DNA from: Acidobacteriota bacterium
GTDB taxonomy: Bacteria; Acidobacteriota; Terriglobia; UBA7540
DNA length: 17,718 nucleotides
Direction: 5' to 3'
NCBI GenBank assembly: GCA_021789565.1
Contig: JAJYJL010000032.1
Span: forward strand, 1-17,718
The position numbers and the translations under genes were made by a program. Position 1 is the first letter of the stretch. Every line of letters starts with the position of its first letter. This document shows, one piece after another, positions 7,632 to 15,441 of this stretch. Under the pieces are notes generated by a model that saw nothing but the letters and a program-made list of their open reading frames with translations, made no database searches and was not told the DNA's origin.

Positions 7632-9467
7632 ATGAAGAGAATCACGCGCCGGGAATCAATCTTAGCGATCGCTTCGGCCTTTGCGGCAGGAGGCACGGTT
7701 GCGAGGGCTGCGGGGCAGGCCGCCTCAAACATAGCGAAAACACCTGCAACCGGTCCTGTTGCCCCGCAGAACTCAGGCCCGGCAAAACAAAACACCCAGC
7801 CTTCAGCAGCTGACTTGGCCTTCGAGAAATTTGTCGACAAATACTTCGACGGCTATTTCCAGTTTGATCCTGCCAGCACCACGCGCTCGGGAATCCACAA
7901 ATACGACGGCGAGCTTCCGGCCTATTCGCAGGCGGATATTCAGCTTGAAAGCGCGCGCAATCAGCAGGCCCTGAAGGATCTCGGCCGGATTCCGACCAGC
8001 GGATTGTCAGAAACGAACCTGCTGGATGCCACCGTGCTGGAAAGTCTGATCAACGGCCATCTGTTGGACCTGACCAGCATCCGCATGTGGGCAAAGGACC
8101 CGAATTTTTATAACACCCAGGCAAGCACGGGGTTGTTTACGCTGATCGAACGTGATTTCGCCCCGATCGACGAACGATTGAAATCTCTGATCTCACGCGT
8201 ACGCCGGGTCCCGGATATTTTGAACAACGCCCGGACCAACGTGGTGAATCCGCCTGCTGTCTACACAAAAGTGGCGGTTGAAGAAATCCAGGCGCAGATT
8301 GGTTTCCTCCAGAACGTCCTGCCTCAGTCCGTTGCCGGCGCGCAGAGCCTCGCGCTGAAAGCGGAATTCGCAAATGTCAACCAAAGTGCCATCGCGGCTT
8401 ATCAGCAGTTTCTCAATTATCTGCAGGAGGATCTCACTCCGCAGTCGCAGGGCGATTTTGCGATTGGCGCAGAGAATTTTCAGAAGAAACTCCTGTACGA
8501 CGAGATGGTGGATATTCCACTAAGAGACCTGCTGAAAATCGGCAATGATGAGATGCACAGGGTCCAGTCGCTTTTCACGCAGGCAGCCAACATCATCGAT
8601 TCTACAAAAACGCCGCTCCAGGTGCTTCAGAGCGTCAAACAAAGCTCGCCGGTCGCTGGCCAGATCATTAGCGATGCGCAGTCGGTGCTCAATAACCTCA
8701 GGGAATTTCTGCTCACGCATGCGATTGTGACGGTCCCTCCGGCGCCCGTCCCGCAGGTTACGGAATCACCCACCTTCATGCGCGCGCTCACTTTTGCCTC
8801 GATGGACACACCCGGCCCGTTTGAAGAGCATTCCATCCAGTCCTTCTTTTACGTCACGCTGCCCGACCCGGCTTGGACGGCGGATCAAACCCAGCAATTG
8901 CTGCGTTTTTTTAATACCTACGCGGTCCGCATTATCGCGATCCACGAGGTTTATCCCGGCCACTACGTGGAGTACCTGTGGCTGAAGCAGGCACCCACAA
9001 AAGCGCGAAAACTCTGGCCTTTCATGAAGCCCATCGCAACAAACAGCGAGGGCTGGGCCCACTATTGTGAGGAGATGATGCTGGAACAGGGCTACGGCGA
9101 AGGCGATCCAAGCCTGCTGCTGGTGCAGCTCCAGATGTCTCTCATCCGGCTGTGTCGCTACATCGCCGGAATCCAGTTGCACACCGGGAGCATGACGGTG
9201 GAGCAAGCCGCAAACCTGTTCCAGCAACAGGCTTACATGGATCCGGTCAACGCCGAGCGCGAAGCGTTGCGCGGAACTTTCGATTCCACTTACCTGTCTT
9301 ATACACTGGGAAAACTGCAAATCATGAAGCTGCGGGAAGACTCCAAGAAGAAGCTGGGCGATAAATTCAATCTGAAAGCGTTCCACGATCAGTTTCTGAG
9401 CTACGGAATCATGCCCGTCAAGATGGTCCGTGAACAGATGTTGCCGGACCGGACCGTTGTCCTTTAG
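7632..9467 (+). CDS. DUF885 family exported putative metallohydrolase
   Basis: A 611-residue protein of the DUF885 family. The N-terminus MKRITRRESILAIASAFAAG carries a twin-arginine pair followed by a hydrophobic stretch and an ARAAG cleavage-like region, so Tat export to the periplasm is likely. A low-complexity Ala/Pro/Gln spacer (about 30-58) follows. The family hallmark is HEVYPGHYVE (438-447), a metal-binding-type motif, together with EGWAHYCEEMM (473-483) and TYLSYTLGK (553-561). Members are suspected peptidases or hydrolases; a reaction has not been established for most. An in-frame TAA at 7614 limits the start to ATG 7632, which has AAAGGG 11 bases upstream. It lies between penicillin acylase and M61 peptidase genes on one strand with little spacing, suggesting related substrates. 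Confidence 0.88.
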   Translation: MKRITRRESILAIASAFAAGGTVARAAGQAASNIAKTPATGPVAPQNSGPAKQNTQPSAADLAFEKFVDKYFDGYFQFDPASTTRSGIHKYDGELPAYSQADIQLESARNQQALKDLGRIPTSGLSETNLLDATVLESLINGHLLDLTSIRMWAKDPNFYNTQASTGLFTLIERDFAPIDERLKSLISRVRRVPDILNNARTNVVNPPAVYTKVAVEEIQAQIGFLQNVLPQSVAGAQSLALKAEFANVNQSAIAAYQQFLNYLQEDLTPQSQGDFAIGAENFQKKLLYDEMVDIPLRDLLKIGNDEMHRVQSLFTQAANIIDSTKTPLQVLQSVKQSSPVAGQIISDAQSVLNNLREFLLTHAIVTVPPAPVPQVTESPTFMRALTFASMDTPGPFEEHSIQSFFYVTLPDPAWTADQTQQLLRFFNTYAVRIIAIHEVYPGHYVEYLWLKQAPTKARKLWPFMKPIATNSEGWAHYCEEMMLEQGYGEGDPSLLLVQLQMSLIRLCRYIAGIQLHTGSMTVEQAANLFQQQAYMDPVNAEREALRGTFDSTYLSYTLGKLQIMKLREDSKKKLGDKFNLKAFHDQFLSYGIMPVKMVREQMLPDRTVVL

Positions 9468-9588
9468 TGCGTTGCTCAAAACCATGACCAGCATCAAATT
9501 GGGCTTGCGAAAACTTCGTCGCTTTTACCACCTCAAAGAGCCTGAAGATTCCATCGAAAACTGGATGAGTCCCAAAGAAAGAGAGTCC

Positions 9589-11601
9589 ATGTTACAAAAT
9601 CGCAATTCGTTCGTTCCGGATGGTAATTCCGTGCAATATCGATTGATCCATTTTCGCAAACCTGTTGTATTGCGTGTCCTGCTCTGCCTGATGGCATCGG
9701 CGATGGTGGTTGCGAAAGCGGCCGCCAGCCAGTCGGCGACGCCGGAGTCCGGCCCGAAGGGCCTTGAGCTTACTTACACTCTGGGCATGGAAAGGCCTTC
9801 GACGCACCTTCTGCAGGTGGAAATCATCGCAAAGCAGGTGACAGGGACGGTTCTCCGTTTCGCCATGCCGGCCTGGGCGCCCGGTCGTTACGCTATCTAT
9901 GATTTTGCTAAGAACGTGCAGGAATTCAGTGCTCAAGGGGCGAACGGCCAGACGCTTCCGTGGACGCAGCCCGACAAGCAGACTTGGACCGTACAGACCT
10001 CCGGCTGCGGCGGCACGGTTGTGGTGCACTACAAGGTTTTCGCCAATGACCTGACTGGTTCCTTCTCGCAATTCGACACGACGCACGGCGCCATCAACGG
10101 AGCTTCGGTCTTTATGTATCTGCACGGCAACAAGCCTGATCCTCTAACCCTGACCCTTCACCCACCGCAAGGCTGGAAGATTGTGAGTGGTTTCTCGATG
10201 TCGCTCACGCAGACGTTGTTCCAGGTTCCGAACTACGACATTCTTATCGATACGCCCATCGAAGTCGCGCCTGATTGCTGGGTGAGTGATTTCGAAGAAG
10301 GCGGAAAAACATTCCGCGTGGCCGTGCATAGTTACGGGACTGGCCCCGATGACGAAAATAACCGTTCCACCCTTGTTGACGGACTGAAGAAAATCGTCCG
10401 CTCCGAGAGGGCAAGGAGGCCCGAACTCGACCTGAAGCATTATACGTTTCTATTCCATTTTGATCCGGGCTTACCAATGGGCGACGGGATGGAGCATTTG
10501 GATTCGACGGACATCGTCGTTCGTGGGTCGCTTTCCGGCAACAGAGTGTCACAGGCGCTTGAAACAGCCGCCCATGAATTCTTCCACCTCTGGAACGTCA
10601 AGACGCTGCGTCCTGTGGGTCTGGGCCCTTTTAATTACAGCCAGGAGGTTTACACGCAGTCGCTGTGGTTCGTGGAGGGTATTACAACTTACTACTCCTA
10701 CGTCAGCCTGCTGCGCAGCGGTATCTGGTCTCCACAGGAATTTCTGGACCGCCTGGCGGGTGAGATCAAAGCGCTCCGAGAAGATCCGGGCCGCAAGCTG
10801 ATGTCGGCCGAAAGTTCCAGCTTCCACGCGTGGTTTTACGACCGTTCCCCACAAATGCAGGAAACAAACTTCTCCAACTCCACCATCTCCTACTACAACA
10901 AGGGGGCACTGCTGGGGATGCTGCTCGATCTTGAAATCCGCTCCGCTACGCATGGCGAGAAGTCACTGGACGATGTGATGCGGCTGATGTTCCAGAAGTT
11001 CTATGCAAGCCCGGCAAGCAGTTACTACCTGCACGGCCGTGGTTATACAGAGAAAGATATTCTCGCCGCTGTCAATTATGTTTCCCGCGGAGACTTCACA
11101 TCTTTCTTCCAGCAGTACGTTACCGGAACTGCTCCGCTGCCCTACACCGACATTCTTGCGAAGGCGGGTCTGGCACTCCACATTGCGACCTCACCCAACG
11201 CTCCTCCCAGCCTTGGAGTACTGGTCGAACCCGTGGATACAGGTGTCAGGATTTTTTCGGTCACACCGGGCGGCGCCGCAGACCGTGCGGGCTTGAGTCG
11301 CGACGATATCTTGATTTCCGTGGACGATCAATCGCTTGCCACCGCCACCCTGGACGACCGGCTGAGCATTTACCCTGCAGGCGCAAAAGTCCTCTTCGAA
11401 GTTCAGCGCCACGAAAACCGCCGCTTTATTTACGTGCAGCTAGATCCGCCAATGCCCGATGAATATTCGATCACGGATTCACCCGATGCCACGGAGGAAC
11501 AATTAAGAATCCGGCAGGACTGGTTAGAGGGCAAAGAGACGGGAGATCAAGCCACTCCGGTGGACGCTGCCACAGAAATCAGGAAGACCGCTTCTTCCTG
11601 A
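9589..11601 (+). CDS. M61 family PDZ-containing aminopeptidase, exported
   Basis: A peptidase M61 (glycyl aminopeptidase-like) protein. Visible zinc site: HEFFHLWN (first His codon at 10573) with Glu in LWFVEGITTYYS about 30 residues later, the gluzincin pattern. An N-terminal beta domain precedes it, and a PDZ domain follows near the C-terminus (APPSLGVLVEP to VLFEVQRHE), holding GLSRDDILISVDDQ. A Sec-type signal, VLRVLLCLMASAMVVAKAAA/SQ, shows it is exported. The open frame reaches back to 9430 inside the DUF885 gene, but that would put some 78 residues before the signal. ATG 9589 (about 670 residues) is used here; GTG 9631, with GGATGGT upstream and a shorter signal n-region, is at least as likely. 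Its 3' end overlaps the convergent dedA-like gene by 23 bases. Last gene of the hydrolase trio. Confidence 0.88.
   Translation: MLQNRNSFVPDGNSVQYRLIHFRKPVVLRVLLCLMASAMVVAKAAASQSATPESGPKGLELTYTLGMERPSTHLLQVEIIAKQVTGTVLRFAMPAWAPGRYAIYDFAKNVQEFSAQGANGQTLPWTQPDKQTWTVQTSGCGGTVVVHYKVFANDLTGSFSQFDTTHGAINGASVFMYLHGNKPDPLTLTLHPPQGWKIVSGFSMSLTQTLFQVPNYDILIDTPIEVAPDCWVSDFEEGGKTFRVAVHSYGTGPDDENNRSTLVDGLKKIVRSERARRPELDLKHYTFLFHFDPGLPMGDGMEHLDSTDIVVRGSLSGNRVSQALETAAHEFFHLWNVKTLRPVGLGPFNYSQEVYTQSLWFVEGITTYYSYVSLLRSGIWSPQEFLDRLAGEIKALREDPGRKLMSAESSSFHAWFYDRSPQMQETNFSNSTISYYNKGALLGMLLDLEIRSATHGEKSLDDVMRLMFQKFYASPASSYYLHGRGYTEKDILAAVNYVSRGDFTSFFQQYVTGTAPLPYTDILAKAGLALHIATSPNAPPSLGVLVEPVDTGVRIFSVTPGGAADRAGLSRDDILISVDDQSLATATLDDRLSIYPAGAKVLFEVQRHENRRFIYVQLDPPMPDEYSITDSPDATEEQLRIRQDWLEGKETGDQATPVDAATEIRKTASS
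11579..11601. terminator. Inverted repeat holding both stop codons of convergent genes
   Basis: TCAGGAAG (11579-11586) and CTTCCTGA (11594-11601) are perfect complements around a 7-base loop. The TGA of the M61 gene is the last three bases of the right arm, and the TGA of the dedA-like gene is the complement of the first three bases of the left arm. A hairpin would form in both transcripts. There is no T-run on either side, so it is not a textbook intrinsic terminator; it may instead stabilise 3' ends or slow convergent transcription. Confidence 0.55.
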
Positions 11602-12190
11602 AATAGTATGTGGTCGCACCAATTAGAATGGCAAAAAGGACCGCAGCCATCACAATTTCGTTTATTTCCAGGAATTGCCGTTGGACCCTTTGCCAACTGT
11701 TTCCGAACAGAAAGCCCAGATAGATGATTGCAATGGCCCAGACCGTGGCCCCTGTGAAATTGAAAAACAGAAACCGACGATAGGGCATGCGAAAGAGGCC
11801 GGCAAGAATTCCGGCAAACATTCGCAAACCCGAAATGAACCTGCCTGCAAATACGGCCCATTGGCCGTATCTGAGGAACACCATCTGGGAATGGTCAAAA
11901 GATTTTGCCATGAAGGGAAACCTTCGGATGAATCTGTCAACGACCCGGCGGCCACCCACTTTCCCGACAAAGAAACCCACCGAGTCACCGAGAGTGGCTC
12001 CCGCAATGGCCATCAGAATGCTTGGGAAAAGATCCATCTTTCCGTGATAGGCAAGAGACCCGGCAAACAAAAGGACCGTTTCACCCGGAATAGGGATCCC
12101 CGCGTTCTCCAGCATGACTCCCAGGAAGACTGCCCAGTAACCATACTTCGCAAAGAATTCCGCGAGCATCAGGAAAATCGAGTGAACCAT
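11579..12190 (-). CDS. DedA family membrane protein
   Basis: A protein of about 203 residues beginning MVHSIFLMLAEFFAKYG. DedA (SNARE-associated/VTT) landmarks are GVMLENAGIPIPGETVLL near the N-terminus, GATLGDSVGFFVGK, and FAGRFISGLRMFAGILAG, with R and P/G positions typical of the re-entrant loops. Several hydrophobic segments follow, ending in the basic tail FRKKRSS. DedA proteins are needed for membrane homeostasis, and some recycle undecaprenyl phosphate or polyprenyl lipids across the membrane; which lipid this one handles is not visible. The frame extends up to a TTG at 12292, but a promoter-like sequence at 12270-12242 lies inside that extension and the added residues are not DedA-like, so ATG 12190 is preferred even though no strong ribosome binding site is seen. 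Confidence 0.9.
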   Translation of the reverse strand: MVHSIFLMLAEFFAKYGYWAVFLGVMLENAGIPIPGETVLLFAGSLAYHGKMDLFPSILMAIAGATLGDSVGFFVGKVGGRRVVDRFIRRFPFMAKSFDHSQMVFLRYGQWAVFAGRFISGLRMFAGILAGLFRMPYRRFLFFNFTGATVWAIAIIYLGFLFGNSWQRVQRQFLEINEIVMAAVLFAILIGATTYYFRKKRSS

Positions 12191-12241
12191 ATTCGAGAGA
12201 TGAATTGAAAAAGTCTCCAGATGGGCCAAAGCAAAAATCAG

Positions 12242-12270
12242 ATGATAGCCTATCAGATGGTTCCGGTCAC
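12242..12270 (-). promoter_or_regulatory. Candidate dedA promoter with dyad over the -10 box
   Basis: On the minus strand GTGACC (12270-12265) and TATCAT (12247-12242) have a 17-base spacer and match the sigma-70 boxes at 4 of 6 and 5 of 6 positions. Transcription would begin near 12235, about 45 bases before ATG 12190. A 13-base perfect dyad, TGATAG-C-CTATCA (12243-12255), covers the -10 box and could be an operator. This is a by-eye prediction. Confidence 0.4.
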
Positions 12271-12342
12271 TTTTTATTTGCCTAGCCAGCAATCCCGCGG
12301 CACTCGTCAGCGGCTCCGCAGGCGTGTTAAACTACGCAGAGC

Positions 12343-14250
12343 GTGCGTGAACCGATTGTTCAACGACTCGAGAAGCGTCCCCTGGTCAGTGACGGTGCAA
12401 TGGGCACCATGCTGTACGCTAAGGGTGTATCCCTCAACCGGTGCTTTGATGAGTTGAACCTCGTGTCACCCCAGCTCGTGAAAGAAGTTCACATGGGGTA
12501 CGTGAAGGCGGGCGCCGAACTTCTTGAAACCAACACTTTTGGGGCAAACCGCTTTCGCCTGGCCAAATTTGACCTGGCAGAAAGAGTCCGTGAGATCAAC
12601 CTGGCTGGAGCTCGCCTGGCGCGCGAGAGCGCCGGAGAGGATCTTTATGTAGCCGGCTCCGTCGGGCCCTTGGGCCTGCGGCTAGAACCCCTCGGGCCGA
12701 CCTCGCGCGAGGAAGCGCGAAAGGCCTTTCGCGAGCAGATTGTCGCGCTTGCGGAGGGCGGCGTCGATTTGATTGTGATTGAAACGATGATGGATCTGGA
12801 GGAGGCCCACCAGGCCCTGCTGGCCGCGCGGGAAGCCACCTCCTTGCCCGTTGTTGTTCAGATGACAGTTCAGGAAGACGGGAATACGCCTTCCGGCGCC
12901 AGCCCGGAAGATTTTGGTCGCCAGCTCGACGCATGGGGAGCAGATGTTATCGGCATTAATTGCGGTATCGGGCCAGCAGCCGTCCTGGAAACACTCGAAA
13001 GGATAGCCGCGGTGACAACCAAGAAATTGTCCGCGCAGCCCAACGCCGGATTACCCCATTCCATTGATGGCCGGACCCATTATCTTTGCTCGCCGGAATA
13101 CATGGCTGAGCGCGCCAGCCGGTTTATCCAGGCCGGCGCCCGGATCGTCGGCGGATGCTGCGGGACCACTCCGGAGCATATCAGGGCCATTAAGGCGGCG
13201 GTAAAATCATTGGGACCCCAAGCGGGGCGGGCTACTGTTGAGACAGCCCTTCACCCGCCACAAGCGCTTGAACCTTTGCCCATCGAACTCCGTTCCAACC
13301 TTGCCGAGAAACTGGGCCAGGGTGAGTTCCCTGTTGTAGTAGAAATCGTACCGCCTAAAGGCTGCGACCCTGCGCGCGAGGTGGAGGGCGCGCAATACCT
13401 GAAGAGACATGGAGTGGACGCGGTCAATGTCCCGGACGGTTCTGGCGCAACGGCAAGAATGAGCGCGCAAACGCTGGCCGTTGTAATCCAGCAGCAGGCT
13501 GGAATCGAAACGCTTCTGCACTTCAGTTGCCGCGGCCGTAACGTCCTCAGTCTGCAGTCGGACATTCTTGGCGCTCACGCCCTTGGCATCCGCAATGTCT
13601 GGGCCGTGACGGGTGATCCGCCTCAGTTTGCCGATCTTCCTTCAGCGACGGCGGTCTTCGATGTGGACGCCATTGGCTTGGTAAATATTCTGAACAACCT
13701 GAACCGCGGACTTGATATGGGCGGCAATCCTCTCGGGACACAAACCAGCTTTCTGATCGGTGTTGGCCTCAACCCCAATGCTCTCGATCCAGATGAAGAG
13801 CTTCGAAGGTTTCAATACAAAGTAAAGGCGGGAGCAAACTTCGGCGTGATTCGGCCGGTTTTCGACATGATCCGCCTCGCCCGTTTTCTTCAGCGTGTGC
13901 AGGCACTCGACGTACCACGGGTTCCGCTCCTTGCAGGAATCCACCCCTTGACGAGTTACCGGAACGCTGAATTTTTGAATAATGAGGTTCCCGGCATGTC
14001 GGTTTCGCCGGAGATCCTCAAACGTATGCGCGCTGTAGATACGGGTGAAAAAGCGCGGGCTGAAGGTTTGAAGATCGCCAGGGAAATGCTCCTGGAAGTC
14101 CGGGAAATGGTGCAAGGAGCTCAGATTGTAGCGCCTTTTTCCAGATATGCTATGGCAGTGGAAGTAATCGAGGCCATGGGCAGCCGCGGACACAAACCAG
14201 AAGAAAATACACGTCAGCCGTCAGCACAGGGAAAGGCCAATGCGGTGTGA
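12343..14250 (+). CDS. Bifunctional homocysteine S-methyltransferase / methylenetetrahydrofolate reductase
   Basis: A 635-residue fusion like Bacillus YitJ. Residues about 1-290 are a homocysteine methyltransferase domain: VSDGAMGTML (15-24), ETNTFGANR, GINCGIGP with Cys207, and IVGGCCGTTPEH with Cys272-Cys273, the three zinc-binding cysteines. Residues about 315-610 are the FAD-dependent reductase: VEIVPPKG (333-340), AVTGDPPQ (421-428) and AGANFGVIRPVFD. The last motif has Arg504 where related enzymes normally have Gln. It probably makes methyl-tetrahydrofolate and methylates homocysteine for methionine synthesis. GTG 12343 is the first possible start because an in-frame TAA lies at 12328, and a later start would lose the DGAMGTML motif; there is no good ribosome binding site and the leader may be very short. 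First gene of the xseB-ispA-dxs run. No SAM riboswitch is seen upstream. Confidence 0.92.
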   Translation: MREPIVQRLEKRPLVSDGAMGTMLYAKGVSLNRCFDELNLVSPQLVKEVHMGYVKAGAELLETNTFGANRFRLAKFDLAERVREINLAGARLARESAGEDLYVAGSVGPLGLRLEPLGPTSREEARKAFREQIVALAEGGVDLIVIETMMDLEEAHQALLAAREATSLPVVVQMTVQEDGNTPSGASPEDFGRQLDAWGADVIGINCGIGPAAVLETLERIAAVTTKKLSAQPNAGLPHSIDGRTHYLCSPEYMAERASRFIQAGARIVGGCCGTTPEHIRAIKAAVKSLGPQAGRATVETALHPPQALEPLPIELRSNLAEKLGQGEFPVVVEIVPPKGCDPAREVEGAQYLKRHGVDAVNVPDGSGATARMSAQTLAVVIQQQAGIETLLHFSCRGRNVLSLQSDILGAHALGIRNVWAVTGDPPQFADLPSATAVFDVDAIGLVNILNNLNRGLDMGGNPLGTQTSFLIGVGLNPNALDPDEELRRFQYKVKAGANFGVIRPVFDMIRLARFLQRVQALDVPRVPLLAGIHPLTSYRNAEFLNNEVPGMSVSPEILKRMRAVDTGEKARAEGLKIAREMLLEVREMVQGAQIVAPFSRYAMAVEVIEAMGSRGHKPEENTRQPSAQGKANAV

Positions 14251-14281
14251 CGATTTACTCAGGAGGTCATAACAAAGAGAG

Positions 14282-14548
14282 ATGTCGCAATCTTCAAAAC
14301 CCGCCAAGCCGGAATCTTTCGAAAAGAACATCGAGCGAATGGATGCGATCGTGAGACAGCTTGAAGACGCTGACCTACCCTTGGAAAAAGCCTTGCAGCT
14401 TTATGAGGAAGGCATGAAACTGTCTGAGGTTTGCCAGAAACAGCTTCAGGAAGCTGAGGGGCGTATCCAGGTATTAATGAAAAGGGCTGGCGGGAAGATC
14501 TTGGCTGAACCTTTTGAGCAAGAAGAAAACGAAACGGAGTCGCTTTGA
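14282..14548 (+). CDS. xseB: Exodeoxyribonuclease VII small subunit
   Basis: An 88-residue protein with the XseB pattern: SFEKNIERMDAIVRQLED (12-29), then LPLEKALQLYEEGMKL (32-47), and a second helix with CQKQLQEAEGRIQVL. XseB pairs with XseA to form exonuclease VII, which degrades single-stranded DNA. The large subunit gene xseA, often next to it, is not in the window. A strong AGGAGGT at 14261 is 14 bases before the ATG, longer than usual; GAGAG lies closer. The TGA stop overlaps the TTG start of ispA, so the two are probably translationally coupled. Confidence 0.93.
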   Translation: MSQSSKPAKPESFEKNIERMDAIVRQLEDADLPLEKALQLYEEGMKLSEVCQKQLQEAEGRIQVLMKRAGGKILAEPFEQEENETESL

Positions 14549-15441
14549 ACACCTCAACCACTGTCTCACAATATCTGGAAGAGCAGCGCCTCTTGATCGA
14601 TCAGGAACTGGACCAGATTCTTCCTCCCGAGGACACTTTCCCGAATTCCATCCACAAAGCGATGCGCTACTCGGTGTTTGCAGGGGGCAAGCGGCTGCGT
14701 CCGATTCTCTGTGCCGAGGCGGGACGGTTGCTCGGCTCTGATAAAGCGTCTCTGATTCGGATTGCCTCTGCGCTGGAACTGGTCCACACTTACTCACTGA
14801 TTCACGATGACCTCCCGGCGCTCGACAACGATGACCTGCGGCGTGGCAAGCCCACCTGTCATCGCGCTTTCGGAGAATCCACCGCAATCCTGACGGGAGA
14901 TGCTCTGCTGACACTGACATACGAGATACTTGCCGAGCCGGGGTTGTGTTCCCCGGAATGCCAGCTGCGCATTATTTATGAGCTGGCACGGGCTACGGGA
15001 ACGCGTGACGGCATGGTGGCCGGACAGGTGCTGGATCTGGAAGCCACAAATAAAGCCGTTGATGCTGGCACGCTGGAGGCGATTCACTCAGCCAAAACCG
15101 GAGCGTTCCTGTGCGCGGCGGTACGCTGCGGCACCATCTTTGCCGGCGCAAACGAAGCTGACCTTGAGCGGATCACGACTTACGGCCGGAAGATCGGGCT
15201 GGCCTTTCAGATTGCTGATGATCTGCTTGACGTGCTGGGCTCAAGCGCCACGCTCGGCAAGACTGCCGGCAAAGATGATGAACAGCACAAGGCAACCTAT
15301 CCGGCGCTTTACGGTATCGAAGAGTCACGCCGCATGGCCAAGGTGCTGGTCCAGGAAGCATGCGAGATATTGGAACCCTACGGCAAGGCGGCTGGCAGGC
15401 TGCAGGAGTTGGCCTATTTTCTGATCGAGAGGACTGCCTGA
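14545..15441 (+). CDS. ispA: Farnesyl diphosphate synthase, IspA type
   Basis: A 298-residue trans-prenyltransferase that condenses isopentenyl diphosphate with DMAPP/GPP to make farnesyl diphosphate. The first Asp-rich motif is DDLPALD (88-94), in the context HTYSLIHDDLPALDNDDLRRGKPT; the second is DDLLD (225-229) in FQIADDLLDV. GGKRLRP (48-53 region) binds the homoallylic diphosphate. The two-residue insertion in the first motif and Tyr-Ser at positions -5/-4 are those of bacterial type II farnesyl diphosphate synthases, though a geranylgeranyl product cannot be excluded. The start is TTG 14545 in a TTGA overlap with the xseB stop; CGGAG five bases upstream supports it. The stop shares one base with the dxs ATG. 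Confidence 0.93.
   Translation: MNTSTTVSQYLEEQRLLIDQELDQILPPEDTFPNSIHKAMRYSVFAGGKRLRPILCAEAGRLLGSDKASLIRIASALELVHTYSLIHDDLPALDNDDLRRGKPTCHRAFGESTAILTGDALLTLTYEILAEPGLCSPECQLRIIYELARATGTRDGMVAGQVLDLEATNKAVDAGTLEAIHSAKTGAFLCAAVRCGTIFAGANEADLERITTYGRKIGLAFQIADDLLDVLGSSATLGKTAGKDDEQHKATYPALYGIEESRRMAKVLVQEACEILEPYGKAAGRLQELAYFLIERTA

Noticed and set aside
8766..9497. 243-codon minus-strand frame antisense to the DUF885 gene
   Set aside because: It lies wholly opposite a gene with clear family motifs and its own translation shows no recognisable domain; long antisense frames are common in GC-rich DNA.
12271..12342. Possible SAM or other riboswitch before the methyltransferase/reductase gene
   Set aside because: The space between the divergent dedA promoter and the GTG start is only about 70 bases, and I saw no conserved riboswitch core or terminator hairpin.
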